This document shows positions 43,521 to 56,042 of a stretch of DNA of 64,000 nucleotides, piece after piece. The DNA comes from Toxotes chatareus (Eukaryota; Chordata; Actinopteri; Toxotidae). A model generated the notes under the pieces. That model searched no databases, was not told the origin of the DNA, and saw only the letters and a program-made list of their open reading frames with translations. The first letter of the stretch is position 1. Each line of letters begins with the position of its first letter. The translations under genes and the position numbers were made by a program. The stretch is taken from NCBI GenBank assembly GCA_016801885.1, contig CM028901.1, positions 7,400,783-7,464,782 on the forward strand. Reading direction: 5' to 3'.

Positions 43521-43864
43521 CCTAAAGGAATGCTTTGACATTTTTGTAGGCTACACTTATTCTGTGTCTTTCCAAGAGTTAAAGAGGGAGATTCTATCAT
43601 GTCTGAAAAAAAGAGAATTGCTTTTATATGATGACAGGTCTAAATGTCACTATATCTTTTTATTATTGTAACTTGCTCATTTAAGAGCTTCACAAGTGTT
43701 GGTATGCAGAATATTGTTACCTCTCGACAGAGCCAAACTAAACAAAGCTAAACCAGCTGCTGTAGCTTCATGTTTACCGTACAGACATGAGAGTGGTATT
43801 GATCTTTTCATGCAACTCAGCAAGAAAGCAAATAAGTCTGTTTTGCAGAACTACTCCTTGAAAA
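43521..43864. mobile_element. degraded inverted-repeat (MITE-like) element
   Basis: The left arm (about 43521-43605, starting CCTAAAGGAATGCTTTGACA) is the approximate reverse complement of the right arm (about 43780-43861, ending AGAACTACTCCTTGAAAA). Both arms contain the ACAGACATGA / CATGTCTG block and the CTTATT...CTTTC block in opposite orientation. The middle has AGCTAAACCAGCTGCTGTAG. I recall this as a very common dispersed repeat in percomorph fish. It has no coding capacity. Confidence 0.7.
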
Positions 43865-46800
43865 CAGGAAGGAGAAACAAGAATGTTGTGCACATTCTCT
43901 CCAGATTTGCTGCTGGTTTTGATTCCTCCTCTCTGACCTGGAGCGCCTCTTCTTCACCCTCTTTACTTACCACCAAGAAATATGGAGTAAGCTTGGGCTT
44001 GTGAAATGAGGAATCAAATGGAATCGTGAAAAAAGGTGGAGGCAGGGCGGTATCTGCCTCACACAATCTTCCAGAGTTGCTCAGGCGTGCGCTGGACGGA
44101 TTTAACCAGAAATCTGAAGATTGCTCTCTGAAGGTTGCCATGTATTGCAGTATCCTCCCCCTCCTCCTTGCTCATATAGAGGTTGCCATGTATGTTTGGC
44201 TGTAACCCCCCACAGTCATCCCTCCACCGATCCCTACCCGGCCATCCGCCCCACCCCCTGCTGTGTTTCTGATTCTAGATGTGCCCTTTGAGTCCCTGCA
44301 GGCTTCCATATTTTACCATATATTTATGGGGTAGCAGACATGTTGAATATGCTATGGTCTGGAGAGGGATGAGGGTCTGGGGGGACAGACGGTGAGGTGA
44401 GAGAGGACAGGAGGATGAAGAGAGACAGAGACAAAGAAAGGTAGCACAAGAAAAGGTGTATAAATCATAGGAAAGAGAAAGAAAACAGAACAGGGGACAT
44501 GGTAGATAGTGAAAGAACTGGTGGTTTATGTGTGTGTGTCTGGGTTGGGGAACAGGACGAAGAGGGCTGAGTGTGTGAGTGTGGTGTGATACTGAACAAA
44601 CCCAGCCAGCAGAAGTATGTCTGAAAAATGTATTGCACTGAAAGGTCAAAAGCCACATCAGCGGGCCTCAGCCTCCCTCCACTCCTTCACTTTTTCGTTC
44701 CTGACTCTCCTCTGTCCTCCCTCTAACCTCTCCTCAAATATGCAGACACACACACATACACACACACCAGCATTAGCAAACCAGACTTGTGTTCCCTTTT
44801 AAGCTCAGCCAGTGTGTTACAATCCAACATAACAGAGGGTCGGAAGGGTCCGGCCCTCTGCCCCTTGCCCTGTCTGGGTCCTCTAATAACCCACCCCTGC
44901 TGTGGTTAGAGGCTTGTAAAGACGGATCACATTTCCATTTCTGTTGCTCTTCTGCTCACACGCACATACTCACACACACAGAAACACACCTCTATTAATC
45001 CCCCCTATTGCCCTGTGCCTTTTGTCCAAAAGGCTGGTGTCAGAGGAGGAGATAAATGATGCTGGTGCTGCGTGGCAATTTTCAGAGCAGCACAGAGGAT
45101 GTGCAGCCTCAACAGCTCAGGGGTGTGTCTGCAAGAGTTAGAAGAGGAAAGAATTATATTTGTGTGTGTTAATGCGTCTTTGATAGAGAAAGTGTGTGTT
45201 TGTGTTGTCCCTGTGTTTCCTCATTCGTGTATTTGTTGAAGCGAGAGCAAGATCATGCATCTCCGGGCATCTGTTGCATCTCATTAGCAGCTTTTAGAAT
45301 GAATTACCTCAGTGGATTTCTCTCTCTCACACACACACTCAAACACACGACATCCTTCATCCTATTCCATTCACCCTGATAATCCCTTTATCTTGGCGGC
45401 TATTCAGCACATAAAGGCCAATGCCACTGAATAATGATGTGGTCGTATCTACTCCTGATTCCCTTTAATGCTAATCTTCATCTCAAGGTGACAATGATAG
45501 AGAAATTTTATGCATGCAGGCTTTCAGTGTTGAATAAATGTAATCAAACACATGCGCATATCCATCTTTTTGCATAAGTGCAGTTAATATTTTCATTTCC
45601 CTCTTAAAGAGGGGAAAGATCAGTTTATGAGCTTAGTTTCAGTTTAGTTGGTGAGAGTGAATCAAAATGACTCACACGCATGAACAAGACATACCCTTTG
45701 TTAGCCCACCCTCAGTTTGCAGCCCTGTCCATGCTCCTCATCCTCAAATTCCCGTAGTTCAACAGCTCAACGCCCCCGTCCATCGCGCCGTTAGTGTTTG
45801 CCAAGAAGGTCACTTAGAATGTGAGTGACAACTCCTGAAATCATTACAACAATCCATCTCTTTTTTCTCTCTCCGCTCTCCCGTTTACATATTTGGATGA
45901 CACGCTTGGCTGGTTTGTTTAATCACTGTAAATTGCTCCGCTGCACAATTACTGAAGTCCGTTTTGTTTTAGCATTTTATTATTAGCTGAGCGGCAGCGC
46001 TGTCACAAAGCTGATCAATTTGAGACAATGGCAGAACGTGTTTCTTTATTGGAGTGAGGGGTATAAAAGTGTTTTTTCGGGACATGGAGAAAAAAAAATA
46101 TATCTTTTGGCTCAGTTCATGAAATTGCAATTGAACTGATGTTCGCTTGCTAAGCAGTGTGGCAAAAACACCCCTGACCGCTGCCATGCTGTTAGAAAAG
46201 TGGTTGCTTGTCATATTCAAGGGGGAAGTTCTAGCAGCAGCAGTTTTGGGAGTTCTAGACTGTTATATTTAACCAGTGGGTGAAGTTCTTAACACTGTTG
46301 ACACGCTTCCCCTTTTTCAGGGAGTGTGTGAAGTAGAATTGAAATTGAAAGATTCATCATCTGTAAGAAAGACACAACTGAGCAAGCCTGAGAAAACTGT
46401 TTATCATGAAGGCGAAAGACAGGAGGGAAGGAGGAAAGTGGAACTGCAATTGAAAGGTTTTGAGTGTTTTAAGGATGAGAGAGTGAGTGTTCTTTCCACA
46501 CAGTGTGTTAGCGGATCACACAGACACACATTGTTAAGCTTGGTTGAACGAACGCTCACAGAATCAAGTCAAATGATTCAAATGCAGAGCAACGGCCTCG
46601 GGGCATTGACAAAAAGGACAATAGAAGGGTAGATAAACTTGGAGGAGAAGGAAGAAAGCTTACCAGAGATGCAAAAAAATGAGAGAATTTCAGATGAATA
46701 TAAAATTATTTGTTTAAAAAGTGAGGCTACAATCCTCCCTTTGTCATAAAATTATATTTTACAAGCTATAGTCAGAGAGGCAAAATGCCAGAGGTGATCC

Positions 46801-48426
46801 AGCCTCAATTAAGTTACAGTTTTGAGTTCATCCAATTTGAATACAGTAGTTTCTGGTTCAGTTGTGTTTCCGAGCATGTTTTGAAAGAAACATCTGCAGG
46901 CTTCTGAAGACTTCTGGGTCATCAGTGTCCTCGAAAACCAAGAGAAGCAGACAGGAAATGCATCTTTCCCTTGGGGCTGTGCGACATTAACTAGAGGCAG
47001 ATTTTACAGGCACACACACATGTTTACACAATCCCTGCACACATGCACAGAGCCTCTGTGGACTGTAATGGCTCTGCAAGGTCAGGACCGGAAAGAGCAC
47101 AGAAATGCTTATGGAAAGTGGACCGTTGTCATTTATGGTGAAGACAGGAGACACATGTTGCTGTTTCTGTGCCCTTGCAGCTGGTTGGGAGAGGAGATGA
47201 GGTTGAATTCTTGAAACTAGATCCTCCAGATAACCACAAGAACAAGGCAAAAGGCAGTGAAACAGTAATTCTAAGTAAAATGATATATGAAATATGTAGT
47301 TCACCTCTTGCAAAAAATATTTTCATTTTGGTACAGTACAGAGAAAATGTGCATGCAGCAAAAAAAAAAAGGAAGAACAGAAAACCAGCATATGCAGATG
47401 ATGTGTACAAATGAAAGATAAGATTCTTGGTTGCATGGCTGTTTTATCTCTTTCAATCATGAAGAACCTCAGGAAGGGAAACATTTATCTGCTGGGGGAA
47501 CATGCTTCATATTTTGTTTATATGTCCTTAGTGGGAGTTTGAAATCAATGCTGCTCCTAGCTGATATATCTAGTTTATCACTGAAAGATAAAGGAGAGTG
47601 CAATGCTGTGCATGGATGAAGATATAACACAGATAAATCTGTAATATGAGACACAGAGAGAAGTGGGGGGGGGAACCTTGCTAAATTATGCAGTTTCAAT
47701 TTCCCCATTTAGGGAGGATAGATCAATTCCTCATGCTAAAGCCATTAACCCTTTGGATGGGCAGTGTTGCCAAGGCAACGCAGATTATGTCCCTTAATCA
47801 GAAGCACCTGTTTTCATGCTCGTACAAGCACGCAGACATAGGCGCACATGCAGAGACAGTGATTAATAAATCAGACAGTTGGAGGACTGATCAGCGTTAA
47901 ATATACAGTGAACCACCAGTGTCCTCTAGCTTCACACACACACAGACACATTTATGAACTGACACTTGTAGGTTTCTTTTTTTGCAGTCATGCATTTAAT
48001 GCAGCCGAACCAGCCGTGTCTCTGCATGTGTACGTACTTAATCCCATTGTCTGAGTCAGGGCAGGGTCCCTCTCAGCCTGTGGGGAGATGTATTTCATCA
48101 ACCCTCCCAGGGGATGGGTGTGAGTACAGATGAATGTGTTACTATGACTATGTAGGCCTGTGTGTGCTTTCTGTTTTTCCCCCTGTGTTTCCTTTACTGC
48201 TTCATTTTCTCTTTATTTATTCCCCTGGTTGCCCTCTCTCTTTCTCACTGAATTCTTGTGGGTGCAGTATGGTTTCTGTACATCTTTATTATTCCCCTCT
48301 CTTTCTCTCTTTATCTTCCATTCTCTCCTCTCTTGGCAGCAGTCCCCCATCCTTCTTCTCCCCTCCCCCATTTCTCCCACCCCCACCATCCAAATGGCCC
48401 TCTGGTCAGGACACAAGATGGTCAGC

Positions 48427-48427
<1 letters not shown>

Positions 48428-48463
<36 letters not shown>
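48428..48463. repeat. (GT)n microsatellite after pyrimidine-rich stretch
   Basis: A GT run of about 36 bases. The preceding 180 bases (48221-48400) are strongly C/T-rich on the plus strand, which creates spurious open frames. Confidence 0.95.
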
Positions 48464-48466
<3 letters not shown>

Positions 48467-49755
48467 CGCTGCATCCATGTTCACTGTTTTTATGACAACC
48501 ACTTTGTTCTCACAAAGATGGAATAATGATGAAAACCAAAGTAATTTAAACAGACCATTTGTGCATTAAAAGATATTATAGGTATGTATAATAATATTTG
48601 TATATATATATGTTTATCACCATCATTATCTTGATGTGCATTTGTATGCATGTTTATCTGTTTAATCACATGTCACTTGTGGTGATTGGCGGGTCATTAA
48701 TAAGCACGAGTCATGCCCATATCCACTAGTGGTATATTGAGTTGGGTGTCAACAATTGGGGGGCATTCCCCCTCTTTCACCCACGAACAATGGTAACACA
48801 TAATACTATATGCTGGGGGTGAGAGATTGTGATGTTAGGTTGGGATTGAAGAGGCTTTGATTTTTCTCTTTGTGTTTCAGTGAAATTGTTTTATGCCCAG
48901 TTTGGTACAAAGTGTGTACTACAGCCAAAATACCATCAATACAGAGACCCTGCAGAGCTCTGTGTTGATGTTTTGGGAGCGAAAGGTCTTTGGGTTGTGC
49001 TTAGTCCCTGCAGAACTACAAAGTGTGGTACTGGTAAGCCTGTTTGTATCACTAAATGTGCGTGAATGCATGCATTCATATTTTTGCTACCTAGAAATAT
49101 CACAGAGAACAATTGAAAGTAGTGCTTTTGCATACAATGCGTTTGTAACAATAAATTCTGCTTCACTTCCCCAAACAATTGCACGAAAAGGACTTTCTGC
49201 AAATGAAGCAGAAATTCTCATTGTTTGGATTAAACTCCAGTCATTACTCTGTTCTCTCCTGACTCCTTTTATAATTTTAGAAATGTTACTTTGAGCTTCC
49301 CGCAGAGCTCCACACAAGCACGACTTCTTAAAGAAAGTTGAGTCTTTTTCCTCCCCTAAAAACTGGATTATTTATTATTGTGGAAATGCCTTTGGCTCTC
49401 CTAGGAGAATCTTCCCGGGGCTCATTTCTCAGCAGCCATCCAGCTGTAAACCTTCCCTCGTCTGCGTGCACCCAGAGGACCCTGCAGAGGGAGGTGTCAC
49501 ATAGCCACACAGGCATCCACAGAAGCTGAAGCACTGCTTTGCCGGTGGATGTTAATTCTCTCTCTCTCTCTTTTTTTTTTTACCACTGTCTTTCTGTCCA
49601 ACAGCTTGTCCAACAGATGAAACCCCCCCCCTACACACACTCACACACACACACATACACACACGTGGCTCTGCAATGTACGCTTCATTGCAATGTCAGG
49701 TAGGGTCTCTGGCTGCAGAGCAGAAGGGCTCAGGTTGGATTGTGGTTAGACTCAG

Positions 49756-49756
<1 letters not shown>

Positions 49757-49787
<31 letters not shown>
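49757..49787. repeat. (GT)n microsatellite
   Basis: A GT run of about 31 bases in pag1 intron 1. Confidence 0.95.
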
Positions 49788-49789
<2 letters not shown>

Positions 49790-50617
49790 AGCTGGGTGAG
49801 GGCAAAATTTGGATTTCTGCCTTTAATTCCCAAAACACATTCCTTTCCAAATGGTTTTTCCAGTCAGCTATTTTCTATGGCATGAAACAGAAGACAGCCA
49901 CACTGATTGTCTCTCCTCCAAGGCTTCTGGCTTCTTTCATCAAAGCCTGGAAGCGCCGGGAGAAAGAGAATGACAGCATAAGAGAGTACAGTTGTAGTCC
50001 TTGGCTTGCCGTCTTGTATCACATGGTGGTGGCCTGTAAGGAGTTTTTTCCATAGTGAAAAAGATACTTAGAGCTTTTTGTGTGTGGTGTTTATCAAGTA
50101 TTTAGAAATGAAGTGTGTCCTCACGGGGAAGAATAGATGGTTTACTCATCACATATTTTCTGCTCAGCAGGGAAATATGTTAGAAATGTCATCCAGGGCT
50201 GGATCTGTGTTTGTACTTAACAGGTTCCTCATACCATTTGAATTAAGATGGTAGAGTCAGAGTTTTTTTGTTTTTTTTTTGTAATGACATGAAATGTGGC
50301 AGGGTTTAAGGCTAGAAAGTAGTGTAACAGTAAGATAAAGTCATAAAGTCAATGAACTGATGTAGTAATGTCTGCTTTACTGCAAGCTCTATTCTAAGTT
50401 TGTTCATATTAGCTAACGTTAGCCACCATAAGCTACGAGTGACTGTGAGAGTTTTATCACGTCAAAATCAGACGTGACAAAACAAAATCAAAATCATTAC
50501 TGGTTAAAGTGTCATGTATGTTAAAAGCTGCTTACTTTTGTAATCTCATTATAAATGTAACAGTTTTTTTGGGCAGCATTTTTGACAATTTAAATGATAG
50601 ATAATGAATCCAGGGAT

Positions 50618-50645
50618 TGTCCAATCCAGTCACCTGGATTGGACA
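50618..50645. repeat. perfect 12-bp stem, 4-base loop hairpin
   Basis: TGTCCAATCCAG is followed by TCAC and then the exact complement CTGGATTGGACA. It contains two inverted CCAAT boxes. It is too short for a pre-miRNA, and no T run follows it. Confidence 0.8.
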
Positions 50646-52453
50646 TTATTAAGTGGTGTCAGTATCAGCCATGACATGCCGGATTCACCTCAAGTACAGT
50701 GTTCTTGACAGCGCCATTATAAAATGATGTGTTTCTGTTCATTTTTAGTGCCGCAGCAATCTCTGGCCATGTTATGTTACATGAAAATGATCCCAGTGAG
50801 CACTACACACTTTTTTAAATTAGGGAAGAAGAGAGCACTGGTATTGGCTGGTACTCTGAGGTAATGTATCAGTATCTGGAGCGTAAGGAAAGAGTCAGAT
50901 CAGAACGTCCCTGGATGAATCATTCCAAATAATCTTTCCAGCTTCAGCACATGAAGGTAGTGTCATTTATCTGGTAATTTTGAAATGCCAATTTTCCTTT
51001 ATTTTAAGTAATTAGATTTTTTTCCTTGTCTGCTCAAATTTAATCTGATTTTGTGGTTACTTTTTGATTAAATTGGCATCTCCTCTGACATAACCCAATC
51101 CTGGCTAAAAAGTCTCAGCACAACGTCCAGCTTGTTGTTTCCAAAGCTTTCGCCTGCATCTCGGGGGCCTTCCTCAGCAGGTGCAAGTGCACAGTTGTCA
51201 TGGAGATGGTTTCTATCAGAAGCCACAGAACGACAGATGTTACAATCCAAACACCCATATACAAGCATGTATATTCACATGATGAAATTAACATACTCAT
51301 GTCATGTGATATCAACTAAACCATCTCCGTGACAGCAGAGTGACGCTATCACCTGAGGAAGGAACAAGATGTGGTGGAAATCTCTGAAAACAACAAATAA
51401 GTTTGTTTTTTTTCCCCACAGATATTCAAGTTTAGCAACATACTTTTACTTCATTGTGTTCATTATCATTCAGTACTGGCACATCAAAGCCAAGGCTAAA
51501 AACAAGTGTAACAACCACGCAAACTAAAACCAATACCACACTTTAACACACATGTCATACTTCAGTTTAGTAGTCTTCTGTGAGTTGCATTCAAAACATT
51601 TCTGGGTATGTTTTTTTCTGTTTCATTTTATTTTTTTTTTTTCTCTCTACCGCCATAAATAGCACTGATGGCTAGAAGGGAATGTTGCCATGGTGACACA
51701 GTGCTGTGGCAGCCGGTAATTATTCTGGTTTATGTGCCAACGGAGATGCTCGCGAGCTGGCACACTGTGGCAGATAGTGACACCTGGACACGAGCCACTC
51801 AGACAGAATTTCTCAGGCATTAGTCGTGAAAAAATGACCACATTTTGACCACATGTGGACTTGACTTGACTTTACTTGGTGTAACAGGAAGGATTCAGAG
51901 GTTTGGCAGCAAGATTCATACACTGATAGACTGAAACACTGCAGCTTGAGAGGTGAACAAGTGTGTGTCCATGACATTGAACAGTGTGGTGAATACAGGA
52001 AATATCATGTGTTATATGATATCCATACAGAGATGATGTCACCTGGTTGTTATCCTCTCAGTTACATGGGCTTACTGGTCAATAAGGTGGACAATGTGTG
52101 TGTGTGTGTCCTTTGTGTAAGAAACATTGGAGGCAGTATAAAAGACACAGCACATGGCTGAAGTGTGTGTGAGCAGAAAGGGTGTGTGGTGTGGCTGAGA
52201 GGTTGCAGGCAGCCTGTTGTCCAATATGTTTTTGATATGGGTATTGAAAAACACAAACATACTCACAACTCCCTCGCCACTCTCCCACTCACACACTTGC
52301 ACAGCCTCCTTCCAGGCGTACACACACTTGTAGTCCACACACTCACAGAGCAACACCACACACCAAGGATAATGTTCAGCTCAGTGCTTTTTATTTCCAC
52401 CAAGCAGTAATCTCCCCCACCACCCCTTCTCATTTTTATCTGCTCTCTTCCAG

Positions 52454-52489
52454 GCGAGGCCAACCTGACTAATCATCCAAGGTGTCAAG
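52454..52489 (+). other. pag1: candidate small noncoding exon of pag1
   Basis: 36 bases bounded by a good acceptor (CTCTCTTCCAG) and a strong donor (AAG|GTAAGG), lying 1.6 kb before the first coding exon. It fits an extra 5'UTR exon, but a chance pair of splice sites cannot be excluded. Confidence 0.35.
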
Positions 52490-53069
52490 GTAAGGTTGTG
52501 TTTGCCTCTCACCATCCACTCACACTGATAGCGACATGAGCCCTGGTGTATTTTTCATGCGGGAAAACACAACCACCTTTCTCACAAAAACAGGAATTCC
52601 TCAGTGGCCTTTGAAGAAGAAGTTAAAATTGGCTTCTGCAGCTTTGTCTGATTCGCCACAAAACTTCCCCAACTCCCACATTCCCCAGTCACATTAGCAT
52701 AGGCGAGCAGAGAGACACAATGGAGTTTTTCACCACTGGCACAATACACACGTATTCTGTAAACTCGCACACATACATTCACATTACTCCAGACGGGAGT
52801 TTGGCTCATGCAGGAGAAAATAGACAAGGAAAGATGGATTGTCATATTTTTGTCACCGATCCTTGCCCCGTCTGCTGTAGCTGTCTCTTCTGCTGATTGA
52901 AAGGAGAATGGCGTGTAGATAGATAGCCAGAAAGAAAATGTTCCTGACTTCTTTTTCCTGCTCCCTGTCAGTCATCTAGTATGCCACCTTCTCATCATGA
53001 TCATTCCTCCTCCACATCCCTCTGTCACTGCAGTGCCTAATGTCCTCATATTCACACACACTCACAAGC

Positions 53070-53070
<1 letters not shown>

Positions 53071-53127
<57 letters not shown>
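53071..53127. repeat. (CA)n microsatellite
   Basis: An uninterrupted CA run of about 57 bases, about 900 bases before the first pag1 coding exon. Confidence 0.95.
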
Positions 53128-53129
<2 letters not shown>

Positions 53130-54066
53130 GGGATGCAAACCCCACCACTCAAGATTAATTTGTTTGGTAGTTTTTTGAGGCCACGAGAAGCACGCAAATG
53201 TCATCCCCGCTACCGTCCTTACCCGCAGTGTTTCACTCCGTAATACCGCGCAGCTCTCATAAATCACCTGTCATAACATCAGGGGTTCCATCAGTTCAGT
53301 GAAACCGAACTTTGGTTGTTAGACGGGGACGTGATGAGGTTGCTTATGCTGTGCGCAGAGCCCAGACACCAGTTGTGGAGGCTCTGGTGTGAGGGCCACT
53401 GCAGCAGACTGAGGCAGATCACTGTCTGCAGTGCAGTCTGACTCCGCTCTGCACTGCCACCTGCTGGTCACTTGTCATCACAGGATGCAGTTGAGCTGCT
53501 GGTGAATAATGCACAAGTTGTTATAACAATGGATAAAGGATATGTCTGTTGATATTAATAATAATAACAAACACCCTCAAATGCCTGGAACCAACACTGA
53601 ATTCATCTTTCTAATGACTATTACGGTTTTACTAGTGTCAAACTGAAATTATCATGTTGTTACTCAATTCATTATACAACTGAAAATATGTCTGTGATGC
53701 TTCAAAATCAACTCATTTCATTATGTTTGTTTGACAAAGCAAGTGCAGTTTGAACAGTCTGGCTGACTGTATCCTTCAGTAAACTATCTTTATCCTCCAC
53801 CAACAATAATCATTTAGGAAATGCTAAAAAACAAGTAGATTCCTCCACTAAATATTTAGTCTCACTGTAAGGAAATATAATATGTGCTTTTCTACAAAGT
53901 CTATTTGTTCAAAACTGTTTGATTTGCTCCTTGAGGTAGTAATCATCTAACAACATAATCTTTTTTGGCAAATTATTTCATTGCAAATGCATGTTTTATT
54001 TGAAATAACAATATCTTGTCTTTTTTTTGTTCTCTTTCTTATGTTTCCTTAGCTGGTTCCTGTCCA

Positions 54067-54090
54067 ATGTCCTCCCCTCCCACAGTGTGA
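54067..54090 (+). promoter_or_regulatory. upstream ORF 1 before the pag1 start codon
   Basis: A seven-codon frame (MSSPPTV, then TGA) in the 5'UTR part of the first coding exon. Its stop codon overlaps a second upstream ATG at 54090, which opens a 35-codon frame running to 54197 past the pag1 ATG in another frame. Both could lower translation of pag1. Confidence 0.5.
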
Positions 54091-54096
54091 TGCGTC

Positions 54097-54284
54097 ATGG
54101 CTCCGGTGCTGAGAGGAGTTTGGTGGGGGCCGGAGGCGGGTGTCGTCGGGTCGGGGGCGGCAGCTGCTACTGGGGCGGCATCGTGGCTGGGCAGTGAGCA
54201 GCTGGTCCTGGTCATCACCCTCAGCACCCTCACCGCCCTGCTGCTGGTCTCTGTGCTGCTGCTGCTGTGTGCTAGCTGCCAGGG
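54097..54284 (+). CDS. pag1: pag1 first coding exon (signal-anchor TM and CASC)
   Basis: The acceptor AG at 54051-54052 gives 44 nt of 5'UTR, ATG at 54097 (GTCATGG context) and donor GG|GTAAGA at 54285. It encodes the membrane helix VLVITLSTLTALLLVSVLLL followed by LCASCQG. The repetitive CTG codons make other frames look open. Confidence 0.9.
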
Positions 54285-56011
54285 GTAAGACACACACACA
54301 CACACGAACAGTCATGACCTATATGATTATTTCTAGGAAACACTCATATATCTAGAGGAGGTCAGGAAAGCCTGATGCGTGTTATGATAACAGTTTCCTG
54401 GTTTTATGTAATGACACATCCTGCAGTGGCAACTATCTAAATTGAGTCCTTTCTTTTTGAAAATCCCAGCTGTGCATGGTTGTATTGAAAACAGCACAAA
54501 TATATGAGAGGGTGTTCGTACAGGAATTACAGTTACAGCACAACAATGAGGAACAGTGTTTCTTAGCAACAGTAAAGATTGGCCTAAGGAGTGTTTTGGC
54601 TTTAATACAACAATTATGAGTGATTATATGTGCAGTAAAAAAGGGCTGTCTTCAAAGTAGAACGCACGCTTGAATAAGTAAGAGTATACAGAATATAAGA
54701 ATATACAGAGGAAAACGAGATCACTCAGTTATATATGTGGTTTCTAGAGAGATGGCACAGAAGATACAAAGCACTTGTGGCAATCAGCTCATAAAAGGAA
54801 GCATGTCTTTGTTTATTCTGCTGAACTACCCAGAACTTAAAAACCTTAAAATTTTATCTTTTTCTCCCTTTCACTGTTCTCTCATCTGTCCACTCCTCTC
54901 TCTTTTAGGCAGAAGAAAGCAGCCAATGCACATCCAGTAGGAGACCATGACAACCTCATGAATGGAGTGAGTCAGACTTGGGGTCTCTTCCTTGCAGTAA
55001 GCTAGAGCATGCATCAGCTCCAGTTTTGAAGAGTAATTAAAGGAATATTTTGAAGGGATACTGAAGCACCTTGTGGATGGTGGCTGAAAAGGCTGCAACT
55101 AAAACTCATTCTTTAAAATTGTGACTGGTTATCTTTGTTATGTATTTTTATGTGTGTGAGCGTGTGTGTTGTCTGTGCGATGTGATCTGTGATTTGAGTC
55201 AGCTTGCCACAGTGGTGTCAGGCGAATTAGTAATTACACCCATACACCACAGACTGGTTCTCTTACACTGAAAACAATGACGTGTAACCATAGATGTTTT
55301 TAAAGAGGTTTTAGATAGATGAGGGCAGGGTTCAGGAACATCTTGGGATTGTGGGAAACTCAAGAAACAAAAACAAGAAGACACACACTGACACACAGTC
55401 CTCATTATTCCCAGCGTGGGAGAGTGACATGTCTGTAATCAGGCAGTGTAGCCACTGGTAAACGAGGCTCTGGATAGTTCTTCCGCATTGGCTGCATGCC
55501 TGAATATCACACTCACATGCACACTCACACACATCTCCACCCAGACATCCCATGACACACACACACACCCTCTGACATTTGCCTCCTAACCCATTTCCAC
55601 CACGCTAATTCAGAATCATACAGAAAAACACCACCTCCCTACACTCCTCCTGATTGATAGTCTGCAGCTGTTAGCGCAGTTGTGTCAGGATTACATTCAG
55701 CCAGTGATGGGGATAAATTCAGAAAAAAAAACAAAAGACAATGGGCACAGCAATGTGAAAAAATATTCACATTGAATTGAATATTCAGTATTTATAGAGC
55801 TGACCCTTGCCCTGTCTTGGTATGTAGCACTTATAATGATGTAAATGTACATGTGCTCTTGAACATCATCTCATGGACATAGATAGTAATTACTATCTCC
55901 CATAATGCTGATGATTTAGTAACTAAGCAACATTTAAGTGAGACAAATGCCTGGCTCACACAGACTAAGTGATATACACTCACTCACTTATTATGTCACT
56001 CCCTCTGGGGC

Positions 56012-56042
<31 letters not shown>

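Larger units (their letters stand above)
22180..52453 (+). other. pag1: pag1 intron 1 (about 30 kb), no coding exon recognised
   Basis: Bounded by the GTAAGG donor at 22180. No frame inside resembles a known protein. It carries many CA/TG microsatellites, purine/pyrimidine tracts (31249-31287, 31391-31449, 32590-32758, 48221-48400), fragments of interspersed repeats (27478-27540, 43521-43864), a CpG-rich patch with a CRE-like site near 34788, and several high-complexity segments that could be regulatory. Confidence 0.5.

Noticed and set aside
48134..48569. Plus-strand frames of 103-130 codons
   Set aside because: They are composed of a pyrimidine-rich stretch and a GT microsatellite; three frames are open at once, a composition effect.
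48881..49031. Possible exon between a TTTCAG and a GTAAGC
   Set aside because: The translation matches nothing known, the neighbouring DNA offers no partner exons, and chance splice-site pairs are common in 30 kb of intron.
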